Notes: generated by a model from the letters alone, not told the origin. A stretch of 64,000 nucleotides of DNA from Mycolicibacterium sp. CH28 (GCF_004745805.1 NZ_SRLQ01000018.1:1-64000), one strand, 5' to 3'; numbered from the stretch's first letter, positions 43,377-51,108 are shown. Numbers and translations are program-made.

Positions 43377-43846
43377 AGACTTGCCTCGGCCGCCGCGTGC
43401 AATAGGACGTCACGCGAGACTTCGACCTGTCCGTGGTGCTGAGCCAGCTCTTCGAGAACGTGCAGAAGGACACCAACGGGTGTCAGTTCTCTGTCGGGTC
43501 CCTGGTAGTCGGTTGGCGGCGTATTGGCGAGCGGGGAGCAAGGGTCGAAGTCGGCGAGGTCGCGCCGTACGCGGGCGCGAAGGTCGGTGACCATCCGGTC
43601 GAGTTCGGCTATGGATCCGCGTGTCGTGAACTCTGCGGCGCGATCGCGATTGCTCTGCCGACCGCCGATCAGATGCCCGATCCAGTACTCCGCTACCTGC
43701 ACGCTGTGATAGGTGACGGCCCAGGGTGCGTTGGCTCCCGGCAGCGGAGGTGCTTGATTGGCGTGGTCGTCGCCCAGAACGTTCAGGGCAGCGATCATGC
43801 CGTTAAACGCTCGGTCGAGGAAGTAGAGATATTCGTCGATGTTCAC
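43373..43846 (-). CDS. DinB-like protein (putative mycothiol/bacillithiol-type transferase fold)
   Basis: A 157-residue four-helix protein of the DinB superfamily. Possible metal ligands are the His in VTYHSVQVAEYW (near residue 47) and in EELAQHHGQVEV (near 139), the latter being the family's characteristic HHxG-type motif. In actinobacteria such proteins often use mycothiol. The start is a GTG at 43846 with a GGGAAGG site. It lies between a transporter and a PLP enzyme in one transcription unit, so it may process the same imported compound. Confidence 0.75.
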   Translation of the reverse strand: MNIDEYLYFLDRAFNGMIAALNVLGDDHANQAPPLPGANAPWAVTYHSVQVAEYWIGHLIGGRQSNRDRAAEFTTRGSIAELDRMVTDLRARVRRDLADFDPCSPLANTPPTDYQGPDRELTPVGVLLHVLEELAQHHGQVEVSRDVLLHAAAEASL

Positions 43847-43878
43847 TATAGCTACCTTCCCGTGATTGGCTGCTGGGA

Positions 43879-45276
43879 CTATGGGAGTTGTTCTAGGACA
43901 GAATGTTTGGTCTCGGGCAGCCGGGTGACGACGATCAACGCCCCGACTGCGAATAGTGCTGCGCTAGTGGTGAAGACAAGGCTGGTGCCGCCGGCAGCGA
44001 GGAGGACAGGAACGGCGATGGGGCCAAATACCGAGCCGAGTCGGCCGAGTGCAGTGGCCGATCCCACGCCGGCGGCACGGCTGCGGGTCGGGAAGAGCTC
44101 GGGCGTGTAGGCGAAAATCGCCGAGAACATGCCGAAGAAAAAGAACTGCATGAAGGAGCCGGCAACGATAAGTTCCAGAGTTCCCGAGCTCTGGCCATAG
44201 AAGAAGGCAGCGATACCCGAGCCGACCGTGTAGCCCGTCAGGCAGAACCGACGCCCCACGCGTTCGATGAGGTAGGCCGCCGAGAGGAAGCCCGGGATGC
44301 CCCACAGCGCCATCCCGAGGACAAAGCCGATGCTCTTGGCGACGTCGAGTCCACTGTCGGTGAGCAACTTGCCGATCCAGGTGGTCAGGCCGTAGTAGCC
44401 GGTCATCAGGCAGAACCACACCGCCCACACCGTCAGTGTGCGCACCCGCCAAGGTCGGGACAAGAGCGCAGAAAGCCCCCCGTTCGCTCGGGTGCCCTCG
44501 GCGTGCACGCGGTCGACGGGCACAGGTTCCGGCAACGGACGGCCCGCGGCCTCGCGGACGGCGTCTTCGATACGCACCAGGGTCTGATGAGCTTCGTCGG
44601 TCTGGCCCCGCGATGTCAGCCATCGAGGTGATTCTGGAAGATTGCGCCGCAGGACCAATGCGATCACCGCGAGGAGGGCCTGGATGACGAAGAACGCCCG
44701 CCAACTCGAGGTGGTTGCCGTCAGCAGGTAAGCGATTGCACCGGCGGTGATGAATCCCAGCGGCCAGGCTCCTTCGAGGAGGGCGGCATAGCGTCCGCGT
44801 CGAGTCGCTGGCATGAACTCGGCGAGAATCGCTGCCGCGACCGGAAATTCGGCCCCCATTCCAATGCCGAGCAGGAAGCGAAAGGTGATCAGCGATTCGA
44901 TGTTCCACGCCATCGCAAGTCCGACGCTGGCCAGGCCCCAGATGACCATGCTGTACTTGAAAACCCGCTGCCGCCCGAGGCGGTCGGCTATGGCACCGGC
45001 GCAGATGGCGCCCACGAACATTCCCGCGAAGCTGGCGCCGCCAGCCAAACCGGTCACGGCCGGGGTGAGCCCGAAGTGATGGCTGATCGGCGAGAGCAAG
45101 AACGTCATGGCTCCGAGGTCGATCGAGTCGAAGAACCACGCCGTCGCGATGACCAGGAACAGGTTTCGCTGGAAACGACACCACGGCAGGCGCTCCATGC
45201 GGGCCGCAACACCGGCGACGTCCGCGCGAGGCATCGCAGCCGGACCCGAACTGGGAATGCGTACGTCGTCGGGCAT
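43879..45276 (-). CDS. MFS transporter (AAHS/sugar-porter-like)
   Basis: A 465-residue transporter with twelve hydrophobic segments and the A-motifs GAIADRLGRQRVF (after TM2) and LIERVGRRFCL (after TM8). RFLLGIGMGAEFPVAAAILAEFMP is the TM4 signature of the aromatic acid/sugar-porter branch. The start has a TAGGAG site. It heads an operon with a DinB-like protein and a C-S lyase, divergent from a CGNR regulator with two inverted repeats between them. The substrate is unknown. Confidence 0.87.
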   Translation of the reverse strand: MPDDVRIPSSGPAAMPRADVAGVAARMERLPWCRFQRNLFLVIATAWFFDSIDLGAMTFLLSPISHHFGLTPAVTGLAGGASFAGMFVGAICAGAIADRLGRQRVFKYSMVIWGLASVGLAMAWNIESLITFRFLLGIGMGAEFPVAAAILAEFMPATRRGRYAALLEGAWPLGFITAGAIAYLLTATTSSWRAFFVIQALLAVIALVLRRNLPESPRWLTSRGQTDEAHQTLVRIEDAVREAAGRPLPEPVPVDRVHAEGTRANGGLSALLSRPWRVRTLTVWAVWFCLMTGYYGLTTWIGKLLTDSGLDVAKSIGFVLGMALWGIPGFLSAAYLIERVGRRFCLTGYTVGSGIAAFFYGQSSGTLELIVAGSFMQFFFFGMFSAIFAYTPELFPTRSRAAGVGSATALGRLGSVFGPIAVPVLLAAGGTSLVFTTSAALFAVGALIVVTRLPETKHSVLEQLP

Positions 45277-45349
45277 ACAGGGCTCCTAAGCAGGGGATGA
45301 GTGTGATCGGCCCAATCGTTTGGCGATTGCGGTGTGACTGACCCGGGCT

Positions 45350-45422
45350 GCGTCACCGTCTTAGGTGGTGACGCTCCGAATGAGTTTGGAGTGCCGGGCG
45401 TCACCTGTCAAGATGGTGACGT
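45350..45422. promoter_or_regulatory. Twin 25-bp inverted repeats upstream of the CGNR regulator
   Basis: IR1 (45350-45374) has perfect arms GCGTCACC and GGTGACGC; IR2 (45398-45422) has GCGTCACC and GGTGACGT. Both have nine-base spacers, and their centres are 48 bp apart. IR2 overlaps the regulator's GTG start. A CAAGAT hexamer (45409-45414) lies six bases before that GTG. The repeats are the likely binding sites of the CGNR regulator and would control both divergent units. Confidence 0.7.
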
Positions 45423-45975
45423 GGGTAAGTTCGTCTACGTCAGCGGTCGGCACTGCCTGGACTTCGCGGGAACCGTGCTGTGGCGTCGCACCGGACGAAC
45501 CGAGCTGCTGGAAGAGCCGGACGATGTGCGCACGTGGGGACGGGAAGCCGGTCTAGTCGACGACATGGCTCCGCCATCAGCCCGAGACTTGGCCGATGCC
45601 ATCAGCATTCGCGAAGCGATCTACTCCGCCATCAGCGCCGCAGTCGCGAATGCGTCAGCGCCGTCGCCTGCGGACGTGGTCCTCATCAACGACTTGGCGA
45701 GCCAGCCGTTGCCGGCCCTGACGTTGACGCCGCAAGGGACGACACGCAGCACGGGAACGTTCAAGAACCTGGCGAGCCTGTTGGCGCGCGATGCGATCGA
45801 CCTGATTGGGTCCGCCGATAGACACAACGTCAAGGAGTGCGCGAACCCCGACTGCACACGGCTATTCGTCGATCTATCCCGAGGCCATTCGCGCCGCTGG
45901 TGCGGGATGGCCGAATGCGGCAACCGCGCAAAAGCCGCCGAATACCGGCGCCGCAAGAAGCAGCAACCGCAGTAG
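45421..45975 (+). CDS. CGNR zinc-finger transcriptional regulator (ABATE domain)
   Basis: A 184-residue protein. The N-terminal ABATE-like domain starts FVYVSGRHCLDFAGTV. The C-terminal zinc finger has the paired-Cys pattern CANPDC and CGMAECGNRAKAAEYRRR, including the CGNR signature and basic DNA-contact residues. I chose the GTG at 45421 because family members start just before the LDF motif; the frame is open 29 codons upstream through the inverted repeats. It probably autoregulates and controls the divergent transporter operon. Confidence 0.85.
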   Translation: MGKFVYVSGRHCLDFAGTVLWRRTGRTELLEEPDDVRTWGREAGLVDDMAPPSARDLADAISIREAIYSAISAAVANASAPSPADVVLINDLASQPLPALTLTPQGTTRSTGTFKNLASLLARDAIDLIGSADRHNVKECANPDCTRLFVDLSRGHSRRWCGMAECGNRAKAAEYRRRKKQQPQ

Positions 45976-46006
45976 GGCCGCTACCCGGATCGTGTCATCT
46001 GGCGCG

Positions 46007-46699
46007 CTAGTCTCCGAACGCGATGACCTCTCCGCGATTGATCGACACCCAGTCGCGGGCCTCCAAGTACGGGCGGAAGGTCTGGGCGATCAGCTGCTCG
46101 TCGGCCGGAGTCTTGGGCCGTTGCAGCTCATAGAGGTGCGGGAACTCCGTCCAGGCGACCACCGCGTCCCACAGCCGCACTGCCGCCGCCCCGGTCGGCG
46201 GGTCGACGAGGACCGGCCCGAACAGGCACTGGCCGTCGGGGAAGAACAGGGTCGGAACCCCGTACCCGTCGGCCGCCACCACCCGGCGGTGATCGGCCAG
46301 CACCTCGTCGTTGGTCGTCGGATCGGCGATGGCCTGGTCGACCAGGGCCGGGTCGAAACCGAGCTCCTCGAGCAGATGCCGCGCCACCGCCGGGTCGTGG
46401 GGTTTGTGGCCGTCCACGTGTAGGGCCCGACCGGCGCGCTGGTACCAGGCCTCCAGGTCGGCCATCGACCGGCGGCGCAACAACGCCCCGATGCGCATCA
46501 TCGACCATCCGTAGGACCAGTCCCGCTCCCACGGGTGCTTCTTACCCTCTTGGCGGTTGATCTCTTCGAGGCTGAAGAAGCGCCAGTTGACCACCAGGTC
46601 CGTTCGGTCGCGGACCTCGCACATCCACCGCGACGTCTGGTAGGCGTACGGGCACATGACGTCGAAGTGGAAGTCGATGGACTCCGGCCGGCCGGTCAC
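46007..46699 (-). CDS. DsbA-like thioredoxin-fold protein of the mycothiol-dependent nitroreductase (Rv2466c) type
   Basis: A 230-residue cytosolic protein. The N-terminal FDVMCPYAYQTSRWM aligns with the FDPLCPWCWITSRW of Rv2466c; GVPTLFFPDGQCLFGPVL and LWDAVVAWTEFPHLYELQRP match its C-terminal half. The first active-site Cys is kept but the second is Ala (CPYA for CPWC), leaving a monothiol centre. The GTG at 46699 overlaps the stop of the MDMPI-type gene (GTGA), a coupling that fits a shared mycothiol-dependent function. Confidence 0.82.
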   Translation of the reverse strand: MTGRPESIDFHFDVMCPYAYQTSRWMCEVRDRTDLVVNWRFFSLEEINRQEGKKHPWERDWSYGWSMMRIGALLRRRSMADLEAWYQRAGRALHVDGHKPHDPAVARHLLEELGFDPALVDQAIADPTTNDEVLADHRRVVAADGYGVPTLFFPDGQCLFGPVLVDPPTGAAAVRLWDAVVAWTEFPHLYELQRPKTPADEQLIAQTFRPYLEARDWVSINRGEVIAFGD

Positions 46700-47478
46700 A
46701 TCGTGAACCTGAGGTTGCGGGCGGCCCGCTCCCCGAGTTCGGCGTTGCCGGTCCAGCTGACGGCGCCGGCGTCGATCTGAGCCTGCGGGTCGATCCGACC
46801 GCACGCGAGCATGATGAACGTTGTCGAGTCCGTTGCCAGGGTGGCGTCCGGATTATCAAGGTGGGCAACCTGTTTGGCTCGCCCATCGACAGCGACGGCA
46901 ATTTCGCGCTCGATCGGCCCGGTGAGCCGGAAAACGATGCTGCCGCCGTCGGGGACACCGACCTTCTTGCCGGCGATGTAGCCGATCGAGCTCTCGACCT
47001 CACCCAGCGCGATCTCGGCGGCCACCCCGGCATCGTCGGTCGTACGTCCAAGCGGAATCGTGATGTCGCGGACGTGGACCCAGAAGTCGAAGACCCGGAT
47101 CTGCAGGAAGCGCCCGTAAGTGCCCGGGCCGACGGGCATCCACGACGGGCGCTCCAGATCGGCGGCGGTCAACGCGGCCAGGTCCCGGCGCCTGGCGGCG
47201 AAGACGGCCCGGACCTTCTCGACCAGAACGGCCGGATCGTCGGTCCCGGCCAGGAAGTCCGCCGCCCGCTCCAGCGGCGGCGGGGTGGTGTTGTCCTGCG
47301 GCAGCCATCCGACCATGACGGCCTCGATGCTGGTGACGTGCTGGACCACGCTACGAACGTCCCACTCCGGGCACAGTGACTGCGCCTTCCAGTCGGCGTC
47401 ACTCAGATCGGCACACAGGCCTTCGATCGACGTGTAACAGGCCTCAAGCGCAGCACGGATCTCGTCCAGACTCCTCAT
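46696..47478 (-). CDS. Maleylpyruvate isomerase-type (MDMPI) mycothiol-dependent protein
   Basis: A 260-residue protein with an N-terminal DinB-like four-helix domain: CPEWDVRSVVQHVTSIE, near residue 40, has the conserved W-x-V-(x)n-H motif, and RVFDFWVHVRDI near 150 the second His. The C-terminal domain is SCP2-like (VFRLTGPIEREIAVAV onward), the family architecture. Members use mycothiol or act as metal-bound transferases. The start ATG at 47478 was chosen from homologue length. It is co-translated with the Rv2466c-like gene. Confidence 0.8.
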   Translation of the reverse strand: MRSLDEIRAALEACYTSIEGLCADLSDADWKAQSLCPEWDVRSVVQHVTSIEAVMVGWLPQDNTTPPPLERAADFLAGTDDPAVLVEKVRAVFAARRRDLAALTAADLERPSWMPVGPGTYGRFLQIRVFDFWVHVRDITIPLGRTTDDAGVAAEIALGEVESSIGYIAGKKVGVPDGGSIVFRLTGPIEREIAVAVDGRAKQVAHLDNPDATLATDSTTFIMLACGRIDPQAQIDAGAVSWTGNAELGERAARNLRFTM

Positions 47479-47550
47479 AGTGCCGATCAAACTACGCCGA
47501 AGCCCGCTGCGGGCCAGATCGGGATGCAATCCCGGTCCAGGCCCCGGCAG

Positions 47551-48135
47551 TCAGCCGGCAGCGTTGGGCAGCAGCGGCGGGCAGTTGCCTGCCGCGTCGG
47601 TGGCCAGCTCGAAATGCCACAGTTCGTTGGCGTAGATCTGGCACAACCCGAACCGCGCACCGTTGGCGATCAGCCACTGGTCGGCGCCGACCCCTCCGAC
47701 GTCGACGGCCTCACCGATGACGTGCTTAGACGCCTCGGGCGTCTGGACGTACTGCCGCGCGACCGCGAGGCTGCCGTAGGTCGCCACCGCGTCGTCGAGG
47801 AGCCGCTGCTGGAATTGCGGCGAGCGCCATCCGGAGGTGACGGTCATGGTGACGCCATCGGCCGCGGCCGCGGTCGCGGCCTGCTGCACCGCGTCGAGCA
47901 GACGCGGATCGAGGCGCCCGACGGCCGGGTTCGCCACGTCGAACGGGGTGAGGACCTGGCCGTCGGCCAGCGAACCGTCGCCCGGCGCCGTCGCCGGGGG
48001 ATCGACGCTAACCGTGTTGTCGGCCAACCTGATTCGAGGAGCGGGAGGCACCGTAGCGGCGGCGCTCAGTGCCACCGCCGCGGTCGTGACGACACTCGCC
48101 AATCCGGTGGCGGTGTTCGTGAAATTCATCCGCAT
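47551..48135 (-). CDS. D-alanyl-D-alanine carboxypeptidase, VanY/M15 family
   Basis: A 194-residue exported peptidase. A signal segment (about residues 9-29) is followed by the M15B domain: SGWRSPQFQQRLLDD, the zinc ligands in SKHVIGEAVDVGG (His and Asp) and NELWHFEL (His). It trims the terminal D-Ala of peptidoglycan stem peptides. Starts at 48135 and 48129 are both possible; the first has a GGGTGG site. It diverges from a transglycosylase lipoprotein gene within about 60 bp, so the two wall enzymes may share regulation. Confidence 0.82.
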   Translation of the reverse strand: MRMNFTNTATGLASVVTTAAVALSAAATVPPAPRIRLADNTVSVDPPATAPGDGSLADGQVLTPFDVANPAVGRLDPRLLDAVQQAATAAAADGVTMTVTSGWRSPQFQQRLLDDAVATYGSLAVARQYVQTPEASKHVIGEAVDVGGVGADQWLIANGARFGLCQIYANELWHFELATDAAGNCPPLLPNAAG

Positions 48136-48197
48136 GACCCACCCATCATCGCCGCAGGGGCTGTTGTGGCGACAATCGGGTGCGTCGATCGCCGCCG

Positions 48198-49160
48198 ATG
48201 CGCCAGACTCTGACGGTGCGCATTCGAGCGTGGACCCTGGCCGCCGGCGCGACCCTGCTCGCGGTCGCCGGCTGTGCTGCCCCGGCCGCCCCGCCGACGG
48301 CGACCAGTGTGACCGGACCTGCTGCGTCGTCGGTGCCCGCCGCGGCGCTCGTCTCGACGACGGCTGCGGCCGACGCCGAGCCGTCGGGTGCGCAGCCCCG
48401 GCTGGCCACCGACCCCGCGCAACTCGGCGACGACCTGGTGGCCGACGAGCTTGCGCTGCGCGACTCGGCGACACCGGAGGCGGGGCTGGTGGCCGCCGCA
48501 CACCGCCAGCAGGCTGCCTACCGCAGCATCGGACGCCATCCAGAGTGGGACTCGATCATCCAGCCCCGGATCCCGGCGTCGCTGGCCGAGATCTATGGCC
48601 GCAACGTCGACGCCCGACGGCAGCTTGGGGCGATGGCGCATGTGCGCGACACGCTGCCGGCCTGGCACATCGAGCCCCCGGCTCCCGCCGACGAACTCCT
48701 CGGCTACTACCGGGAGGCCGAAGCGGCCACCGGCGTCGGGTGGAATTATCTGGCCGCCATCAACCTCGTCGAGACGAGGCTGGGCAGCATCGTCGGCGTG
48801 AGCACCGCCGGCGCCGAAGGTCCCATGCAGTTCCTGCCCTCGACGTTCGCCGCCTATGGGGATGGCGGCGATATCCGCGCGCCCCGCGACAGCATCCTGG
48901 CCGCGGGCCGATATCTAGCTGCCAACGGATTCACCGCCGACCCCGATCACGCCATCTACCGCTACAACCATGCCGACCAGTACGTGGCGGCGGTCAAGCA
49001 ATACGCGGCAACACTGGCCGCCGATCCCGCGGCGTTCACGGGCTACTACCGGTGGGAGGTCTACTGCACCACCGCCGACGGTGACGTGGTGCTGCCCATC
49101 GGCTACGCCGCGGACACACCCGTGCCGGTCGGCGAGTACCTGGCCGCCCATCCGCAGTGA
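48198..49160 (+). CDS. Lytic transglycosylase-like lipoprotein
   Basis: A 320-residue lipoprotein. The lipobox LAVAGC gives the acylated Cys about 25 residues in. A low-complexity Ala/Thr spacer precedes the SLT-like domain: GVGWNYLAAINLVETRLGSIVGVSTAGAEGPMQFLPSTF holds the catalytic Glu (NLVETR) and the GPMQF motif. It cuts glycan strands of peptidoglycan. The start is uncertain: GTG 48180, ATG 48198 or GTG 48216. The last gives an ideal signal peptide and has a CAGACT hexamer six bases upstream. Confidence 0.8.
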   Translation: MRQTLTVRIRAWTLAAGATLLAVAGCAAPAAPPTATSVTGPAASSVPAAALVSTTAAADAEPSGAQPRLATDPAQLGDDLVADELALRDSATPEAGLVAAAHRQQAAYRSIGRHPEWDSIIQPRIPASLAEIYGRNVDARRQLGAMAHVRDTLPAWHIEPPAPADELLGYYREAEAATGVGWNYLAAINLVETRLGSIVGVSTAGAEGPMQFLPSTFAAYGDGGDIRAPRDSILAAGRYLAANGFTADPDHAIYRYNHADQYVAAVKQYAATLAADPAAFTGYYRWEVYCTTADGDVVLPIGYAADTPVPVGEYLAAHPQ

Positions 49161-49182
49161 TTCATACCGAACGTTGCGACAC

Positions 49183-49356
49183 TCAGCTCTTGAAGGCGTC
49201 TTTGACCTTCTCGCCGGCGTCCTTCAGGTTCGCCTTGACCTGATCGACCTTGCCTTCGTTTTCGGTGCTCTCGTCACCGGTGAGGCGGCCTGCGACTTCC
49301 TTGGCCTTGCCGGCGATGTCCTCGACCTTGTTGCTGATCTTGTCGGAGACGCCCAT
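49183..49356 (-). CDS. CsbD-family stress protein
   Basis: A 57-residue acidic helical protein, MGVSDKISNKVEDIAGKAKEVAG onward, with the CsbD pattern of Lys/Glu-rich heptads and a GDES linker. CsbD-like proteins are abundant under general stress; their mechanism is unknown. The ATG at 49356 has a GAAAGGGG site; an ATG eight codons upstream is less likely. Confidence 0.8.
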   Translation of the reverse strand: MGVSDKISNKVEDIAGKAKEVAGRLTGDESTENEGKVDQVKANLKDAGEKVKDAFKS

Positions 49357-49431
49357 GAAGAGCCCCTTTCCCATTGACATGCGTTGACTGTGGTCCGCAC
49401 CCGGGTACCTCGACAGGGCCGGGACGAAACC

Positions 49432-49764
49432 TCAGCGACCACGCACCGTCCACAGCACCCGGTAGGACCCGGCCGCCGGAATCCAGCCGAGCTGGCGGGA
49501 ATCGACGACGCCGGGGGCACGGGGATTGTCCGAGCGAGCCTCGAACGCCGTGTCGCTCCCACGTCCACGCACGTCGCCGACGCGCTTGATCAGCCAGCGT
49601 GACGGCAGGGTGGGATCGGGAAACACCCGAAGCTGGCCGCGCCGGACAGTGCCACCCCGGAGCGACAACAACCCGTCACCCGGGCGCAACGTCGGGCGCA
49701 TCGAGTCCTCCACCACCACGAATCGGCGCAGCGGCCAGTGCCGGAGCCCATGGTTGTCACCCAC
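49432..49764 (-). CDS. sodX: S26-type signal peptidase-like protease for Ni-superoxide dismutase
   Basis: A 110-residue S26-family protease without a membrane anchor. The catalytic Ser is in VVVEDSMRPTLRPGD (S21) and the Lys in WLIKRVGDV (K60), giving the Ser/Lys dyad. Divergent adjacency to sodN identifies it as the peptidase expected to remove the SodN leader and expose the Ni-binding His, though in Streptomyces the genes run in one direction. The GTG at 49764 lies six bases after a TACCCT -10; the frame stays open into sodN. Confidence 0.8.
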   Translation of the reverse strand: MGDNHGLRHWPLRRFVVVEDSMRPTLRPGDGLLSLRGGTVRRGQLRVFPDPTLPSRWLIKRVGDVRGRGSDTAFEARSDNPRAPGVVDSRQLGWIPAAGSYRVLWTVRGR

Positions 49765-49770
49765 CTTGAA

Positions 49771-49780
49771 AGGGTAAGTT
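49771..49780. promoter_or_regulatory. Overlapping mirrored -10 elements of sodX and sodN
   Basis: The minus strand reads TACCCT (49776-49771), six bases, then the sodX GTG. The plus strand reads TAAGTT (49775-49780), six bases, then the sodN ATG. The hexamers share two base pairs, so RNA polymerase can use only one direction at a time. A TTGTCA at 49754-49759 is a possible sodN -35 (15-base spacer). Confidence 0.65.
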
Positions 49781-49786
49781 AAGGCC

Positions 49787-50209
49787 ATGCTGCATCGACT
49801 TTTCGCCAACGCCACCCCCGCCCATGCCCACTGCGATCTGTACTGCGGTGTCTATGACCCCGCGCAGGCCAAGATCGAGGCGCTGTCCTGCCTCAAGACG
49901 ATCCAGAAGTACAACGATTCCGACGACGAGCACTTCCGGACGCGCGCCATCATCATCAAGGAGCAGCGCGCCGAAGAGGTCAAGCATCACCTGATGGTGC
50001 TGTGGGCGGACTTCTTCACCAAGGAGCACTTCGAGCAGTTCCCGAACCTGCACCAGCTGTTCTGGGACGGCGTGCACGGAGCCGGCGACGTGAAGAAGTC
50101 GACCGACGCCGCTGTGGCCGAGAAGCTGCTGGAGACCATCGACAAGATCTCCGACATCTTCTGGCAGACCGAGAAGGCCAAGGGCATGGGCGTTTACCCG
50201 CCTGCCTGA
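49787..50209 (+). CDS. sodN: Nickel superoxide dismutase
   Basis: A 140-residue Ni-SOD that converts superoxide to peroxide and oxygen. A 14-residue leader ends TPAHA, to be removed so that the mature enzyme starts with the Ni hook. That hook reads HCDLYCGVYD: His1, Cys2, Cys6 and Tyr9 are present, but the conserved Pro5 is Tyr. The four-helix bundle (DPAQAKIEAL, KEQRAEEVKHHLMVLWADFF, HQLFW) is otherwise canonical. The ATG has only weak purines upstream but a perfect leaderless -10 spacing. Confidence 0.92.
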   Translation: MLHRLFANATPAHAHCDLYCGVYDPAQAKIEALSCLKTIQKYNDSDDEHFRTRAIIIKEQRAEEVKHHLMVLWADFFTKEHFEQFPNLHQLFWDGVHGAGDVKKSTDAAVAEKLLETIDKISDIFWQTEKAKGMGVYPPA

Positions 50210-50239
50210 CCCCACCTGCCTGACGATGTCCACGTCAAG

Positions 50240-50268
50240 TACCGCGCTGCCGTTCCGGCCGCGCGGTA
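50240..50268 (+). terminator. Hairpin terminator after sodN
   Basis: Arms TACCGCG (50240-50246) and CGCGGTA (50262-50268) flank a 15-base loop and are followed by TTTGCGTTT. It lies between sodN and the convergent Nudix gene. Confidence 0.6.
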
Positions 50269-50283
50269 TTTGCGTTTAGGGGG

Positions 50284-51000
50284 TCACTTCCAGGCGAACA
50301 GCGGTTGCTCGAGTTCGTCGACCGGGTCGTGGCGGCCCTCCAGGCCGAGCCAGCGCAGCTGCAACAGAACCGCACCGGTCGGCGCGTGGATGAGGTCGTT
50401 GCCCAACGGGATCTGCACCACCGGACGCGGGCTTTCCGGAATGGTGATGAACCGCGGCGAGTCCGGGCGCTGGAGTTGGTGCAGGCCTACCCGGTAGACG
50501 GCCACCACCTCGTCGGGCGCGGGCCGGGGATCGAGCCGCCCACCGCCCCAGATCACTACCGGGGTGATGACGTAGCCCGAGCGGGTCGGGTAGTCGTCGA
50601 GCAGACCCAGTACCGACGAGTCGGGCAACGCGACACCGACCTCTTCATCGAGTTCCCGCAGCGCGGCGTCGACGACGGTCTCCCCCGGATCCAACCGCCC
50701 ACCGGGCAACGCCCACTGAGCGGCGTGTGAGCTCAAGCGGGATGCCCTGCGGCACAACAGGAAAGCCGCACCCCCGGACACATCGATCATGCGTCCGTCC
50801 AGACCTGACTCCATCCGCCGGCCGGCGATCCAATCGTCGACGGGTGCCGGATCCACCCGATCCTCGCCGGTCTCCGAGTCGACGACCACCACCGCGACCG
50901 CGGCGTGCCGCTTGGTCGGGTCGGTTACGGTTCGGCGGTCGTGACCGGCCAGGTGGCCCCTGATCCGGTCGCGCAGCCCTTCGTCATAACTGATCGTCAC
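50284..51000 (-). CDS. Nudix hydrolase
   Basis: A 238-residue pyrophosphohydrolase. The Nudix box GGRLDPGETVVDAALRELDEEVG lies near residues 103-125, with all Glu metal ligands present. SSHAAQWALPGG before it is typical of the CoA pyrophosphatase-like branch (substrates such as CoA or nucleoside diphosphate derivatives). The GTG at 51000 was chosen because TATGGT lies six bases upstream; the frame extends seven codons further. Confidence 0.83.
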   Translation of the reverse strand: MTISYDEGLRDRIRGHLAGHDRRTVTDPTKRHAAVAVVVVDSETGEDRVDPAPVDDWIAGRRMESGLDGRMIDVSGGAAFLLCRRASRLSSHAAQWALPGGRLDPGETVVDAALRELDEEVGVALPDSSVLGLLDDYPTRSGYVITPVVIWGGGRLDPRPAPDEVVAVYRVGLHQLQRPDSPRFITIPESPRPVVQIPLGNDLIHAPTGAVLLQLRWLGLEGRHDPVDELEQPLFAWK

Positions 51001-51006
51001 CGATTG

Positions 51007-51012
51007 ACCATA
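51007..51012 (-). promoter_or_regulatory. -10 hexamer of likely leaderless Nudix promoter
   Basis: TATGGT (TANNNT) on the minus strand, six bases before the GTG at 51000. Confidence 0.5.
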
Positions 51013-51108
51013 GAGCGGCACCGATCGGCGACTTCTCCGGGAGCGCCCCGACAGTTGTCGGGTACTCCCCTGCGTCGCGCGGGCGGGGCTCGCGACCTTC
51101 CCGTGTGA

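Noticed and set aside
49757..50233. Minus-strand frame of 158 codons opposite sodN
   Set aside because: The plus-strand Ni-SOD is unambiguous; the opposite frame has no recognisable motif.
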